This document shows, in pieces, positions 1 to 9,142 of a stretch of 64,000 bases of DNA. The number at the start of each line of letters is the position of its first letter. Positions within the stretch are counted from its first letter, which is position 1. This stretch comes from Bathynomus jamesi. Lineage: Eukaryota; Arthropoda; Malacostraca; Isopoda; Cirolanidae. The stretch is from the NCBI GenBank assembly GCA_023014485.1, contig JAJOZX010009484.1, forward strand, positions 1 through 64,000. The letters run 5' to 3'. Under the pieces are notes generated by a model. The model searched no databases and was not told the origin of the DNA. It saw nothing but the letters and a program-made list of their open reading frames with translations. A program made the translations under genes and the position numbers.

Positions 1-924
1 TGCTGGGGAGGGTGACTACCTGCTGGGGGAGGGTGACTACCTGCTGGGGGTGACTACCTGCTGGGGGAGTAGGTTTTACTGTTTGGGAAGCAGGATCAAT
101 TACTGGTTTGGGGGGTCCTAGTTTAAAAAGATTATACAAATTAATGTTCAGTAAATCACCATACTTCTTTTTCCCCTTCTGGTTAAAATGTATCCCGTCC
201 GAACCAAAGTATTCCCCATTTCCGTAGAATGTAGGCCAAAAATCGACAAACTTTATGCCTTTTTCCTCACACATGCGTTTAACTCTTTTATTTATGCTAA
301 TGGCTTTACTTAGAGTATAATCACTAGCACGCATTCGAGGGAGAATTCCTACGACCATACCCATGTCTGTCCTATCCCTAACCTTGTCAGTTAGGTTCTT
401 AAATTCTTTTTTAATGGGCTGTGTCTGCCCTCCTGTCCCTCCCAGAAAAACGTCATTGCCACCAACATGGACAATAATAGGGCAACTCTTATTCTTGATA
501 TTAATTTGGCCTAACTCCCTATTAATTATCTGGCTTGTGGCACCCGGAAAACATCGGAGTTTTCTCTTGGTCACCCGTCTTGCTCAGAAAAAGTCCCATT
601 GATTCCTTAGCATAGAATCCCCAATTAAAAAGGATTCATCCTCCTCATCAGCAAGTAAGTGAAACTTATTTTTGATGGTAATGGGTTCCAAATCCTTATG
701 TTTTGGTTTTGGTTTGGAGGGTCTTTTATTTTTGACCAATTTGAATTCTTGTTCCTCCGTTCTATTTTCTGGAATAGTCACAGTGTTTTCCAAGCGTGCC
801 ACGCTTTGTTCTAGATGCTTAATCTTACAGTTTAAATCTGCTGGTGTGTTTTTAGTTTGATCTTGTCCACTAAGTTGGAGCTAATTCCTTTAGCTCTTTA
901 ACTTCCTTTTCGTGGTTGTTTCTA
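1..924 (-). pseudogene. CR1-like copy 1: ORF1 fragment (esterase and proline-rich tail)
   Basis: This is the middle and C-terminal part of the CR1-like ORF1. On the minus strand it shows the end of the coiled-coil region, a lysine/proline linker, and an SGNH-esterase block with GDS, a VHVGGND motif and DGIHFN. A proline-rich repeat follows and runs off the left edge. Esterase-bearing ORF1 proteins are known in the CR1 group; the enzyme probably acts on lipid esters, but its role is unresolved. The copy is broken: a TGA interrupts the frame at 584-586, and a short internal deletion lies near 870-885. Its 5' side stops at about 924 inside the coiled coil, exactly where a GA/GATA microsatellite starts. 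ORF2 would lie outside the window. The assignment rests on near-identity with the better copies further right. Confidence 0.85.
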
Positions 925-994
925 AGAGAGATAGAGAGAGATAGAGATAGATAGAGAGAGATAGATAGGAGAGAGATAGAGAGAGAGAGATAGA
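925..994. repeat. GA/GATA microsatellite, 3' tail of CR1-like copy 2
   Basis: This is an impure GAGAGATA-type microsatellite on the plus strand. It lies between the truncated 5' side of copy 1 and the GTTACAAGG repeat that ends copy 2, so it reads as the terminal simple repeat of copy 2. Confidence 0.85.
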
Positions 995-2726
995 GTTACA
1001 AGGAGTTACAAGGAAAAGAAGTACCTCAAAAGGCCTTGCGGCCCATACCGAGGAGGTACCAATGGCAACGGGTGCCACGGAAAATTTTCTACACACTCAA
1101 ATAGTGTGCAAGATTTGGTCTACCCTTTTCTTGAACTGATCCACAGAGGAACTGTTCACAACTTCCCAAGGTAACCTGTTCCATGTGTCACAGATCTTAT
1201 ACGTAAAGTAATTCCCACACACACTAGTCCTAAACCGTTTCAAATCCAACTTCCAACCATTGTTGCGAGTTGGGTTATCATTTAAACTAAACATACTTCT
1301 AAAATCGACATCGTTCAACCCGCGTAAGAGCTTGAAAACCTCGATCAGTTGACCGCGCAGCCTCCGAGCTTCAAGCGAAAACAAGTTCAGGGCGCGTAAC
1401 CGTCGATTGTAGCCCATATCCCTAACGGAAGGGATTAACTTTGTGGCCCTCGCCTGCACTCGCTCCAGCCTCTCAATATCTTTCCTGAGGGTGGGCGACC
1501 AGAACTGCACAGCATACTCCAGGTGAGGCCGAACAAGGGAATTGTACAGTGAGAGCACAATCTCCTTGTTCCGAAACTGAAATTGCCTCCTGATATAACC
1601 CAATAGTTTCTGGGCTTTCTTTTCCACCTCTACACACTGTTTCGTAAACTTAAGGTCGCTGCTAATTAGCACACCCAAGTCCTTTTCTAAATCAGTCACC
1701 TCGATATTACTACCCAACATCGAGTAGTCCGACTTGGGATTGGCGTAGCCAATGTGCATCACTTTGCATTTACCCAAGTTAAACGGCATTTGCCATTTTT
1801 CGGACCACTCTCCTATCCTACCTAGGTCCGCACGCATTTCCTCGATCGCTTCGGGCGTCCCAACATTGGCCCCAAGCTTGGTGTCATCAGCGAATTTGGC
1901 GATCCGACTGACGATGCCACCGTCGATATTATTTATGTAAATGATAAACAACAGTGGCCCCAAAACGGAACCCTGAGGAACCCCACTAGTGACCGAGGCC
2001 CAACCCGAACTAGCCCCTTTAATTACAACCCTCTGCCGCCTATTCCTCAGCCAGTTTTCAATCCACCTACCTATTTCCCCACCGATACCCAGCGCGCGCA
2101 CTTTCGCCATTAGCCGACGGTGAGGTACCTTATCAAATGCTTTCTGAAAGTCGAGATAAAGTATATCAATCGCCCTACTCTTATCGTACTCACTCAACAT
2201 GACGTGGAAAAACTCGAGCAAGTTGGTGAGACACGACCTATGCCGTCTAAACCCATGTTGGGAGTCCCCAAGCAGCTTGTAGAAATCCAAATGGTCAACG
2301 ATCCTATCAGCTATTATCCCTTCTAATAATTTACCTACAACTGAAGTGAGACTAATGTGACGATAGTTCCCTAGACTTTCGTGATCCCCTTTCTTAAAGA
2401 TAGGGGTCACGTTGGTTCCCTCCAGTCACCAGGCACCTGGCCCATCTCCAACGATTTGTTGAAGACTGTAGCCAGGTGGGGAGCCATCTGGTCGCGCACT
2501 TCTCGCAACACTCTGGGGAGAAACTGGTCTGGCCCAGGAGCCTTAAACTCGCTCAGTTTGTCTGTTCTATCGGCAACGACTGTCACGGTACTTCTAACAC
2601 TATCCAGGCCAGCACCTTCGTGCCTCACGCCTGGCTCGGGGATGACGCGGGTATCCTCCCTGGTGAACACTCCCGCAATGTACTCATTAAGAACATTAGC
2701 GATGTCCGCGTCGGAGGTCCGCAGAG
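995..2726 (-). pseudogene. CR1-like copy 2: reverse transcriptase part of ORF2 plus 3' UTR
   Basis: A 437-codon open frame (1097-2410) covers most of the reverse transcriptase. It contains QHGFRRHRS, YLDFQKAFD, GVPQGSVLGP and the catalytic KFADDT, then the thumb and the conserved C-terminal tail. The upstream part (RT motif KAPGPDQF) continues in another frame at 2407-2670, so one frameshift lies near 2405. The endonuclease is missing: the copy ends at about 2726 in the EN-RT linker, where the tail of copy 3 begins. The 3' UTR (995-1096) holds the shared terminal hairpin and the GTTACAAGG repeat. The copy is 5'-truncated and inactive. Confidence 0.88.
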
Positions 2727-2753
2727 AGAGAGAGAGATAGAGAGAGTGAGAGA
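2727..2753. repeat. GA microsatellite, 3' tail of CR1-like copy 3
   Basis: This is a short GA-rich run between truncated copy 2 and the GTTACAAGG end of copy 3. Confidence 0.8.
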
Positions 2754-3080
2754 GTTACAAGGAGTTACAAGGACAAGAGGAAGCCTCAAAGACCTTTTGG
2801 TCCACTCTGGGAGGTTCCTGTTATTAAAAGTTTATTTTTCTTTCAACTATCCTAGCAGTAGTAGAAAACTGGATAGAAAAATAGAAGGCTCTCTCCCCAC
2901 CCTCCGCTCCCTCCCTGCTAGAGGCAGGTACGGAAAAAGGTTGAAGAAAATACCTTGACCCTGGAAAGGTAGCCAAGGGAATTTTACAGGAAAGTGGAGA
3001 ATATATAAATAGCTCTATATTTAGCTTGCTCACAGAGACACCGTGCAAGCGAACTCCTGCAGAGTTTTCTTGTTTTAATC
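2754..3080 (-). other. Long (type 2) 3' UTR of CR1-like copy 3
   Basis: This 3' UTR is about 330 bp long. The last 20-70 bases resemble the short type 1 3' UTR of the other copies, although here the hairpin segment is more diverged. The preceding block of about 250 bp occurs again at about 8616, 19030 and 21450. An open frame of 74-98 codons runs through it in all four places, but with no sign of selection beyond copy similarity. Confidence 0.7.
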
Positions 3081-5465
3081 TTAAACTATGAGAGTATTCA
3101 GTACTTTGTCTAGCCTATTTTTAAACACATTTACACTTTGACTGGAAACAACCTCTGAGGGAAGTTGGTTCCAGATATTAACTATTTTATAGGAAAAGAA
3201 ATTTCCGCAGACAGAGGTCCTAAATGTCTTTAGTTCCAGTTTAAACCCATTATTTCTTGTCGGATTGGCATTAAGTGAGAATAAGTTTCTGTAATCTACC
3301 CTGTCTATTCCTTTGAGCATCTTGAAGACTTGAATAAGCTGACCTCGCATCCTCCTTGTCTCTAAGCTAAACAGATTTAGGCGCTCCAATCTCCGTTGGT
3401 AGCTTTGTATTCTCATTGAAGGGATCAATTTTGTAGCCCTTCCTTGTACTCTTTCTAACCTTTCTATATCCTTCCTGAGGGATGGAGACCAAAACTGCGC
3501 ACAGTATTCCAGTTGAGGTCTGACTAGAGAATTATAAATACACATTACAGTCTCCTTGTTCCGAAACTGGAACTGTCTTTTAATATAACCTAATAATTTT
3601 AAGGCCCTCTTTTCGACTTCTGCACAGTGCTTCGACGGTTTCAGATCGTTGCTGATATAGACTCCAAAGTCTTTCTCTAGATCGGTCTCAGTCAAGTTCC
3701 TTCCCAAGAGAGAGTAATCGGTCTTCGGGTTTTTATAACCTATGTGCATTACCTTACATTTGTCCAAGTTGAATGGCATCTGCCAAGTAGCAGACCATTC
3801 GCCCAACCTGTCAAGATCGTTCTGAAGCGTTCTTACGCCCTCCTCAGTACCTACTCTACTTCCTAATTTCGTATCGTCTGCAAATTTGGAGATTGCACTT
3901 AAATGCCCGACGTCTATATCGTTAATATAGATGATAAAAAGTAAAGGACCCAGCACGGAACCCTGTGGGTCACCACTGGTGACGGGCGCCCACTCCGAAG
4001 CCACTCCATTTATTACCACTCTCTGCTTTCTATCTTTTAACCAATCCTCGATCCAGTTGGAAACGAGCCCGGTGATTCCTAGTCCTTTGACTTTAGCTAT
4101 CAATCTAGCGTGAGGGACTTTGTCAAAGGCTTTTTGAAATTCGAGATACACTATATCTATTGCCCTACTTGCATGCATCGTACAGTGTATGCATATTATG
4201 GAAAAACTCTAACAGGTTTGTCAGACAGGATCTATGTCGCCTAAATCCATGTTGAGAATAAAAAATTAGATTGTTAGATTCAAGGTGATACACAATACGT
4301 TTTGTAATGATGGATTCCAACAGTTTGCCGACAACTGATGTTACATTGATCGGGCGATAATTACAAGGATTTTCCCTATCACCCTTTTTAAAGATAGGTG
4401 TTACATTTGCTAACTTTCAGTCGGTTGGAACTTTCCCTAACTCGATTGATTGTTTGAATATGGTTACTAAGTCGTCAACAACATTGCGGCTAACCTCTTT
4501 TAATACCCTTGGAAGAAATAAGTCGGGACCAGGTGATTTGTATTTATTCATCTTATCAATTAATTGCTGTACCTCATTTCTCGTAAAACTTATGGTCTCT
4601 ACGGGATTGTCACCATCATATGTAATCCGAGGACTTGGTACTTCTATTGTGTCTTCCTCCGTGAAGACTGTAACGAAGAACTCGTTTAACGTATTAGCTA
4701 TATCTGTATCACCGAATTTCAGTACGCCATTTCTATCTTTTAAGGGGCCTACAGAATTTTTAATTGGCTTTCTGCTATTAACATGGGCAAAAAATTCTTT
4801 GGGGTTAACTTTACAGAGTGAGGCAACTCTAGCTTCTTCATCACGTTTGGCTGATCTAATTAAGGACTTAACCCTCCTTCGTAGGTTTATATAGTTTTCT
4901 GAATTAGTGTGGTTGAAATGCGACTTAAGTAGTTTGTAGGCTCTATTTCTTCCCGTAATAGCCCTCCTAATTTCGTTATTAAACCATTTCGGTGACTATG
5001 TTGACAAGGAAACCATTTTAGTGGGTTTAAAAGTATTCTGTAATATTCTAAATTGATCCCTATATGAGCTCCAGGTGACATTGACATCCTCACTTACTAG
5101 AACTTCAAGTGTGTCTAAACTACTTCGGAAGCTTTCAAAATTTGCTCTCGAGAAATCCAGTCTTTCACGAGTCTTTTCGCGTGTATTAACTGGAACCCTG
5201 AGCTCAAACCTAATCAAATTATGATCGCTGTTACTTAAATTTTCACCAATAGTCAGGTTAGAGACTAGGTCATCTTCGTTCGTGAATATGAGGTCTAGTT
5301 TATTATTACCCCTAGTAAGCCCGTCAACCCATTGACTTAATAAGTTATCATCGGCAAATTCCAACAGTCTTGAGCCCTCAGCATCAGCTGTTTTGTTTTC
5401 CCAATTTACATTACCACAATTAAAATCACCAAAAATCACACTGATCTTATTATTCACTATTCTGC
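3081..5465 (-). pseudogene. CR1-like copy 3, ORF2 (type 2 lineage): reverse transcriptase and C-terminal half of endonuclease
   Basis: This is a diverged ORF2 lineage. The reverse transcriptase (3081-4178, 365 codons open) has YLEFQKAFD, the altered motif GDPQGSVLGP (the usual V before P is D), KFADDT, and a tail ending LNTLIV. The region upstream to about 4990 is readable but broken by frameshifts. The endonuclease C-terminal half (4996-5465) has GDFN and SDHN. Proteins of this type nick the target and copy their RNA at the nick. The reading frame is split at 5465 by a small TTAA element. It is clearly dead. Confidence 0.85.
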
Positions 5466-5561
5466 TTAACCCTTTACTGCCCAAAAGGACAAATTTGTAA
5501 CCTTTCAAATACACGCATTCATAACTTAACCCTACAAAATATTTGGCCAGTAAAGGGTTAA
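5466..5561. mobile_element. TTAA-flanked MITE, copy 1
   Basis: This 96-bp insertion runs from TTAACCCTTTACTGCC to GGCCAGTAAAGGGTTAA, giving near-perfect terminal inverted repeats. The flanking TTAA suggests piggyBac-type mobilisation. It interrupts the endonuclease of CR1-like copy 3, which reads on across it. A related element lies at 30101-30195. Confidence 0.85.
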
Positions 5562-5960
5562 TTTGTTATACAAGTTTATATCCTTATCCACGGGGTAGTG
5601 AGGTGGTCTATATACTAGAAGTAGCTGCACTACTTTATTGTTTAGGTTTAGATCAATTCCAACATTTCATGAGCAGATACGATATTACTGTTTACTGGGT
5701 GCAGGGAGTCCCGAGCATACAAAAGTACACCGCCGCCTTCCCTGCCGTTCCTATCTTTGTGAAACATTTTGTAACCTACCATTTCAAATTCTCCTACAAA
5801 ATCCCTTGATTCAGAATGAATCCAGGATTCCGTTATTCCGATGATATCAAAGTTCTCAGTTTTGACAAACGCTATAAATTCCATTAGTTTGTTTCTAATT
5901 GACCTAGCATTGAAGAGCACAGTTTTGAGTGATTTTAAGTTGTGGTTTTTCCTAACTGGC
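5562..5960 (-). pseudogene. CR1-like copy 3, N-terminal half of ORF2 endonuclease
   Basis: This is the continuation of the ORF2 endonuclease upstream of the MITE. It shows NARSIRNK, the ITESWIH motif and the DRNGREGGGVLLY block. A one-base frameshift lies near 5655, before a VYRPP-type block. Together with 3081-5465 it makes one APE-type endonuclease plus reverse transcriptase ORF. Confidence 0.82.
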
Positions 5961-5983
5961 CTGAGACGTTTCCCGACGCAGTT

Positions 5984-6500
5984 GAACTAACTACTAGGGG
6001 AGTGGGACTAACTGCTGGGGGAGGGGTACTAACTGCTGGGGGAGGGGTACTAACTGCTGGGGAGGCGTACTAACTGCTGGGGGAGGGGTACTAACTGCTG
6101 GGGGAGACGTACTAACTGCTGGGGGAGGGGGACTAACTGTTGGGGGAGGGGTACTAACTGCTGGGGAGGGGTACTAACTGCTGGGGGAGGCGTACTAACT
6201 GCTTGGGGAGGGGACTAACTGCTGGGGAGGGGGACTAACTGCTGGGGGAGGGGACTAACTGCTGGGGGAGACGTACTAACTGCTGGGGAGGGGGACTAAC
6301 TGTTGGGGGAGGGGTACTAACTGCTGGGGGAGGGGTACTAACTGCTGGGGGAGGCGTACTAACTGCTTGGGGAGGGGACTAACTGCTGGGGGAGGGGGAC
6401 TAACTGCTGGGGGAGGGGGACTAACTGCTGGGGGAGGGGGACTAACTGTTTGGGGAGAGGGACTAACTGTTTGGGGAGAAGGACCAACTGTTTGGGGAGC
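5984..6500 (-). repeat. Expanded 21-bp coding minisatellite in ORF1 of CR1-like copy 3
   Basis: About 24 tandem units of roughly 21 bp (core CTAACTGCTGGGGGAGGGG on the plus strand) encode a seven-residue proline-rich repeat, PPPPAVS, on the minus strand. Units of 20-22 bp break the frame. The same array has only about six units in copies 5 and 6. Confidence 0.9.
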
Positions 6501-7503
6501 AGGATCAATTGCTGGTTTGGGGGGTCCTAGTTTAAAAAGATTGTACATATTAATGTTCAGTAAATCACCATACTTCTTTTTCCCCTTCTGGTTAAAATGA
6601 ATCCCGTCTAAACCAAAGTATTCCCCATTTCCAAAGAATGTAGGAGAATGTAGGCCAAAAATCGACAAACTTTAGGACTTTTTCATCACACATGCGCTTA
6701 ACTCTTTTATTTATGCCAATGGCTTTACTTAGAGTATAGTCGCTAGCACGCATTCGAGGGAAAATTCCTACTACCATACCCATGTCTGTCCTATCCCTAA
6801 CCTTGTCAGTTAGGTTCTTAAATTCTTTTATAATGGACTCTGTCTGCCCTCCTGTCCCTCCCAGAAAAACGTCATTGCCACCAACATGGACAATGATAGG
6901 GCATCTCTTATTCTTGATATTAATTTTGCCTAATTCCCTATTAACTATCTGGCATGTGGCACCCGGAAAACATCGGAGTTTTCTCTTGGTCACGCGTCTT
7001 GCTCCGAAAAAGTCCCCTTGACCCCTTACCATAGAATCCCCAATTAAAAAGGATTCATCCTCCTCATCAGCAAGTAAATGAAACTTATTTTTGATGGTAA
7101 TGGGTTCCACATCCTTATGTTTTGGTTTCGGTTCGGAGGGTCTTTTATTTTTTACCAATTTGAATTCTTGTTCCTCCGTTCTATTTTCCGGAATAGTCAC
7201 CGTGTTTTCCAAGCGTGCCAAGCTTTGTTCTAGATACTTAATCTTACAGTTTAAATCTGCTGGTGTGTTTTTAGTTTGATCTTGTCCACTGGGTTGGATT
7301 TCCAGTGCTACGACCCTAGCTTCAAGCTTTTTTACTAATTCCTTTAGCTCTTCAACTTCCTTTTCGTGGTTGTCTCTATGTTTACAAAACAAACATACAC
7401 TAAGGGATGTGATATCGCTGATACCACCTTCAGGGAAGTCAACGCACCAATGATTAACTTTACATTTAAAGCATTCTGCTTTCAATTTAGCTGGCCCTGC
7501 CAT
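6501..7503 (-). pseudogene. CR1-like copy 3, ORF1: zinc-binding motif, coiled coil, esterase
   Basis: ORF1 starts at 7503 (MAGPAKLKAECFKC). In order it has a Cys-rich motif (CFKCKVNHWC ... CLFCK, about residues 11-40), a coiled coil (about 45-100), a basic linker, and an SGNH hydrolase with GDSMVR (about 152-157) and VHVGGND (about 212-218). The last esterase block, DGIHFNQKG, is in another frame at 6276-6668. The shift coincides with a short duplication near 6640-6655. This is the longest single ORF1 frame in the array (303 codons). ORF1 proteins of this group bind RNA and probably chaperone it; the esterase substrate is unknown. Confidence 0.85.
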
Positions 7504-8497
7504 ATTTTTTATTTTTTATTTTTTTTCTGAATACTCTGAATAAGATAAAGCGTTCTAGCAATGAAAACTATCAAAAACGTTCTGACCAGTATATAAAAAG
7601 GGGGGGGGGGTGAATTCATCCCGCGCGTAGACGCATCCACCTATTTGCAAGTGACGTTCATCCCTTCCAGAAGACTACACCTCTCCTGCTGTCGCACCGA
7701 CCAAAGGTCTCCCCAGGGCCGGACAGTCCCAAACGTGTCGCAGCTACCAACTGACAAACACTCGCGACGCAGGCATCACGGATTTTCCGCCCGGAGCGAC
7801 AGCGAGATGCAGCTCCTTACAAAGTCTTACTAGTCACTCACAAGCGGCCAGACTCTTAGAATCCAGTGTTCAAGGGATATCCCACCAGACCCAGAGGCTA
7901 CGCCCGAGACTTTACGCTGGCCTGGCAGCCAGCTGGGCAGTAAAGCTCTCTCACCTCAGAGCATTACAGCCAAGCACCATCAATTGGTCACCAAAGAACG
8001 GTCGCACGGGGCTGGTCAGGCCATTACGCGTTAGGAATGGGCTTAACGGGGCACTAGCCAAACTCCATTCATCGCGCCCCTACGCCTGGGCCGCCTCCAT
8101 CCCAGTCTCTCACAACCTACGAGCGTTGAATGGTGTTATTTATAGAGGTTCCAAAGCCTCTCTTCCCACGCATGAGGTAGCAGTAGGGTCCTAATAGTAA
8201 AAGAAGAGAAAAAGACTTGATACATATATTTTTTATTTTTTATTTTTTTCAGTCAGAGGAGAACAACCTTAACGTACGCTAAAAGGACAGAGTAGGGATG
8301 GGATGGGGTCCTAGTAACCCACGGAACGGGATTATGCAAAATACTTCACCCGCCCTCCCGAAAGAGAGAGAGAACCTAAAGGAACTGGCAGCCAGTTCCT
8401 CTCGAATCCCACGACTCGGGACCGGAGGGCTGTCACACCCCAAGTATAAAGTTTACTACATCCAGAAGAAATGTTCATAACCTTTATACCCCCTGCG
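7504..8497 (-). other. 5' UTR and possible promoter of CR1-like copy 3
   Basis: Going upstream from ORF1, the minus strand has an A-rich tract, then a C-run next to a TATATA-like sequence (about 7590-7612), then about 580 bp shared with copy 5 (13193-13734). From about 8200 to 8497 the sequence has no second copy here, so it is either the true 5' end of the element or older flanking DNA. I see no coding potential. Confidence 0.6.
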
Positions 8498-8520
8498 GGG
8501 AAAGAGAGATAGAGAGATAG
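8498..8520. repeat. GA/GATA microsatellite, 3' tail of copy 4
   Basis: This is a short GAGATA run directly before a GTTACAAGG pair. Confidence 0.75.
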
Positions 8521-8898
8521 AGAGTTACAAGGAGTTACAAGGAAAAGAAGTACCTCAAAAGGCCTTGCGGCCCATACCGAGGAGGTACCAATGGCAACGG
8601 GTGCCAGAGAAAATTTTGTATTTTTCTTTCAACTATCCTAGCAGTAGTAGAAAACTGGATAGAAAAGTAGAAGGCTCTCTCCCCACCCTCCGCTCCCTCC
8701 CTGCCAGAGGCAGGTACGGAAAAAGGTTGAAGAAAATACCTTGACCCTGGAAAAGTAGCCAAGGAAATTTTACAGGAAAGTGGAGATATAAATAGCTCTA
8801 TATTTAGCTTGCTCACAGAGACACCGAGCAAGCGAACTCCTGCAGAGTTTTCTGAGGTTTTAATCTTAAACTATGAGTGTGTTCAGTACTTTGTCTAG
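8521..8898 (-). mobile_element. CR1-like copy 4: severely truncated type 2 3' end
   Basis: Only the type 2 3' UTR and the last few codons of ORF2 (minus-strand equivalent of LDKVLNT) remain. The 5' side ends at about 8898 at the microsatellite of copy 5. Such very short copies are typical of incomplete target-primed reverse transcription. Confidence 0.85.
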
Positions 8899-8942
8899 AG
8901 AGAGAGAGATAGAGAGAGAGAGATAGAGAGAGAGAGAGATAT

Positions 8943-8979
<37 letters not shown>

Positions 8980-9047
8980 GAGACAGAGGATAGAGAGAGA
9001 GAGATAGAGAGAGATAGATAGAGAGAGAGAGAGAGAGATATAGAGAT
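8899..9047. repeat. Long GA/GATA microsatellite, 3' tail of copy 5
   Basis: About 150 bp of GAGAGATA-type repeat sits between the truncated copy 4 and the 3' end of copy 5. Apparent ORFs of Leu/Ser/Tyr repeats in it are artefacts. Confidence 0.88.
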
Positions 9048-9142
9048 AGAGTTACAAGGAAAAGAAGCACCTCAAAAGGCCTTGCGGCCCATACCGAGGA
9101 AGTACCAATGGCAACGGGTGCCACGGAAAATTTTCTACACAC

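Noticed and set aside
890..1096. Leu/Ser/Tyr-rich open frames across GA/GATA repeats (also near 8813-9142 and 25608-25812)
   Set aside because: They are translations of microsatellites with no start context or conservation beyond the repeat.
2120..2326. Recurrent plus-strand frames of about 62-142 codons opposite the CR1-like reverse transcriptase
   Set aside because: They recur only because the coding strand is conserved between copies; they are antisense shadows without domains.
5984..6500. CRISPR-like regular repeats
   Set aside because: Units are contiguous with no spacers and encode a proline-rich repeat; this is a minisatellite in a eukaryotic retrotransposon.
8535..8831. Conserved small ORF of 74-98 codons in the type 2 3' UTR (also 2824-3048, 18969-19256, 21386-21673)
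   Set aside because: Similarity matches that of the surrounding non-coding copies, and the ends vary; I see no coding constraint.
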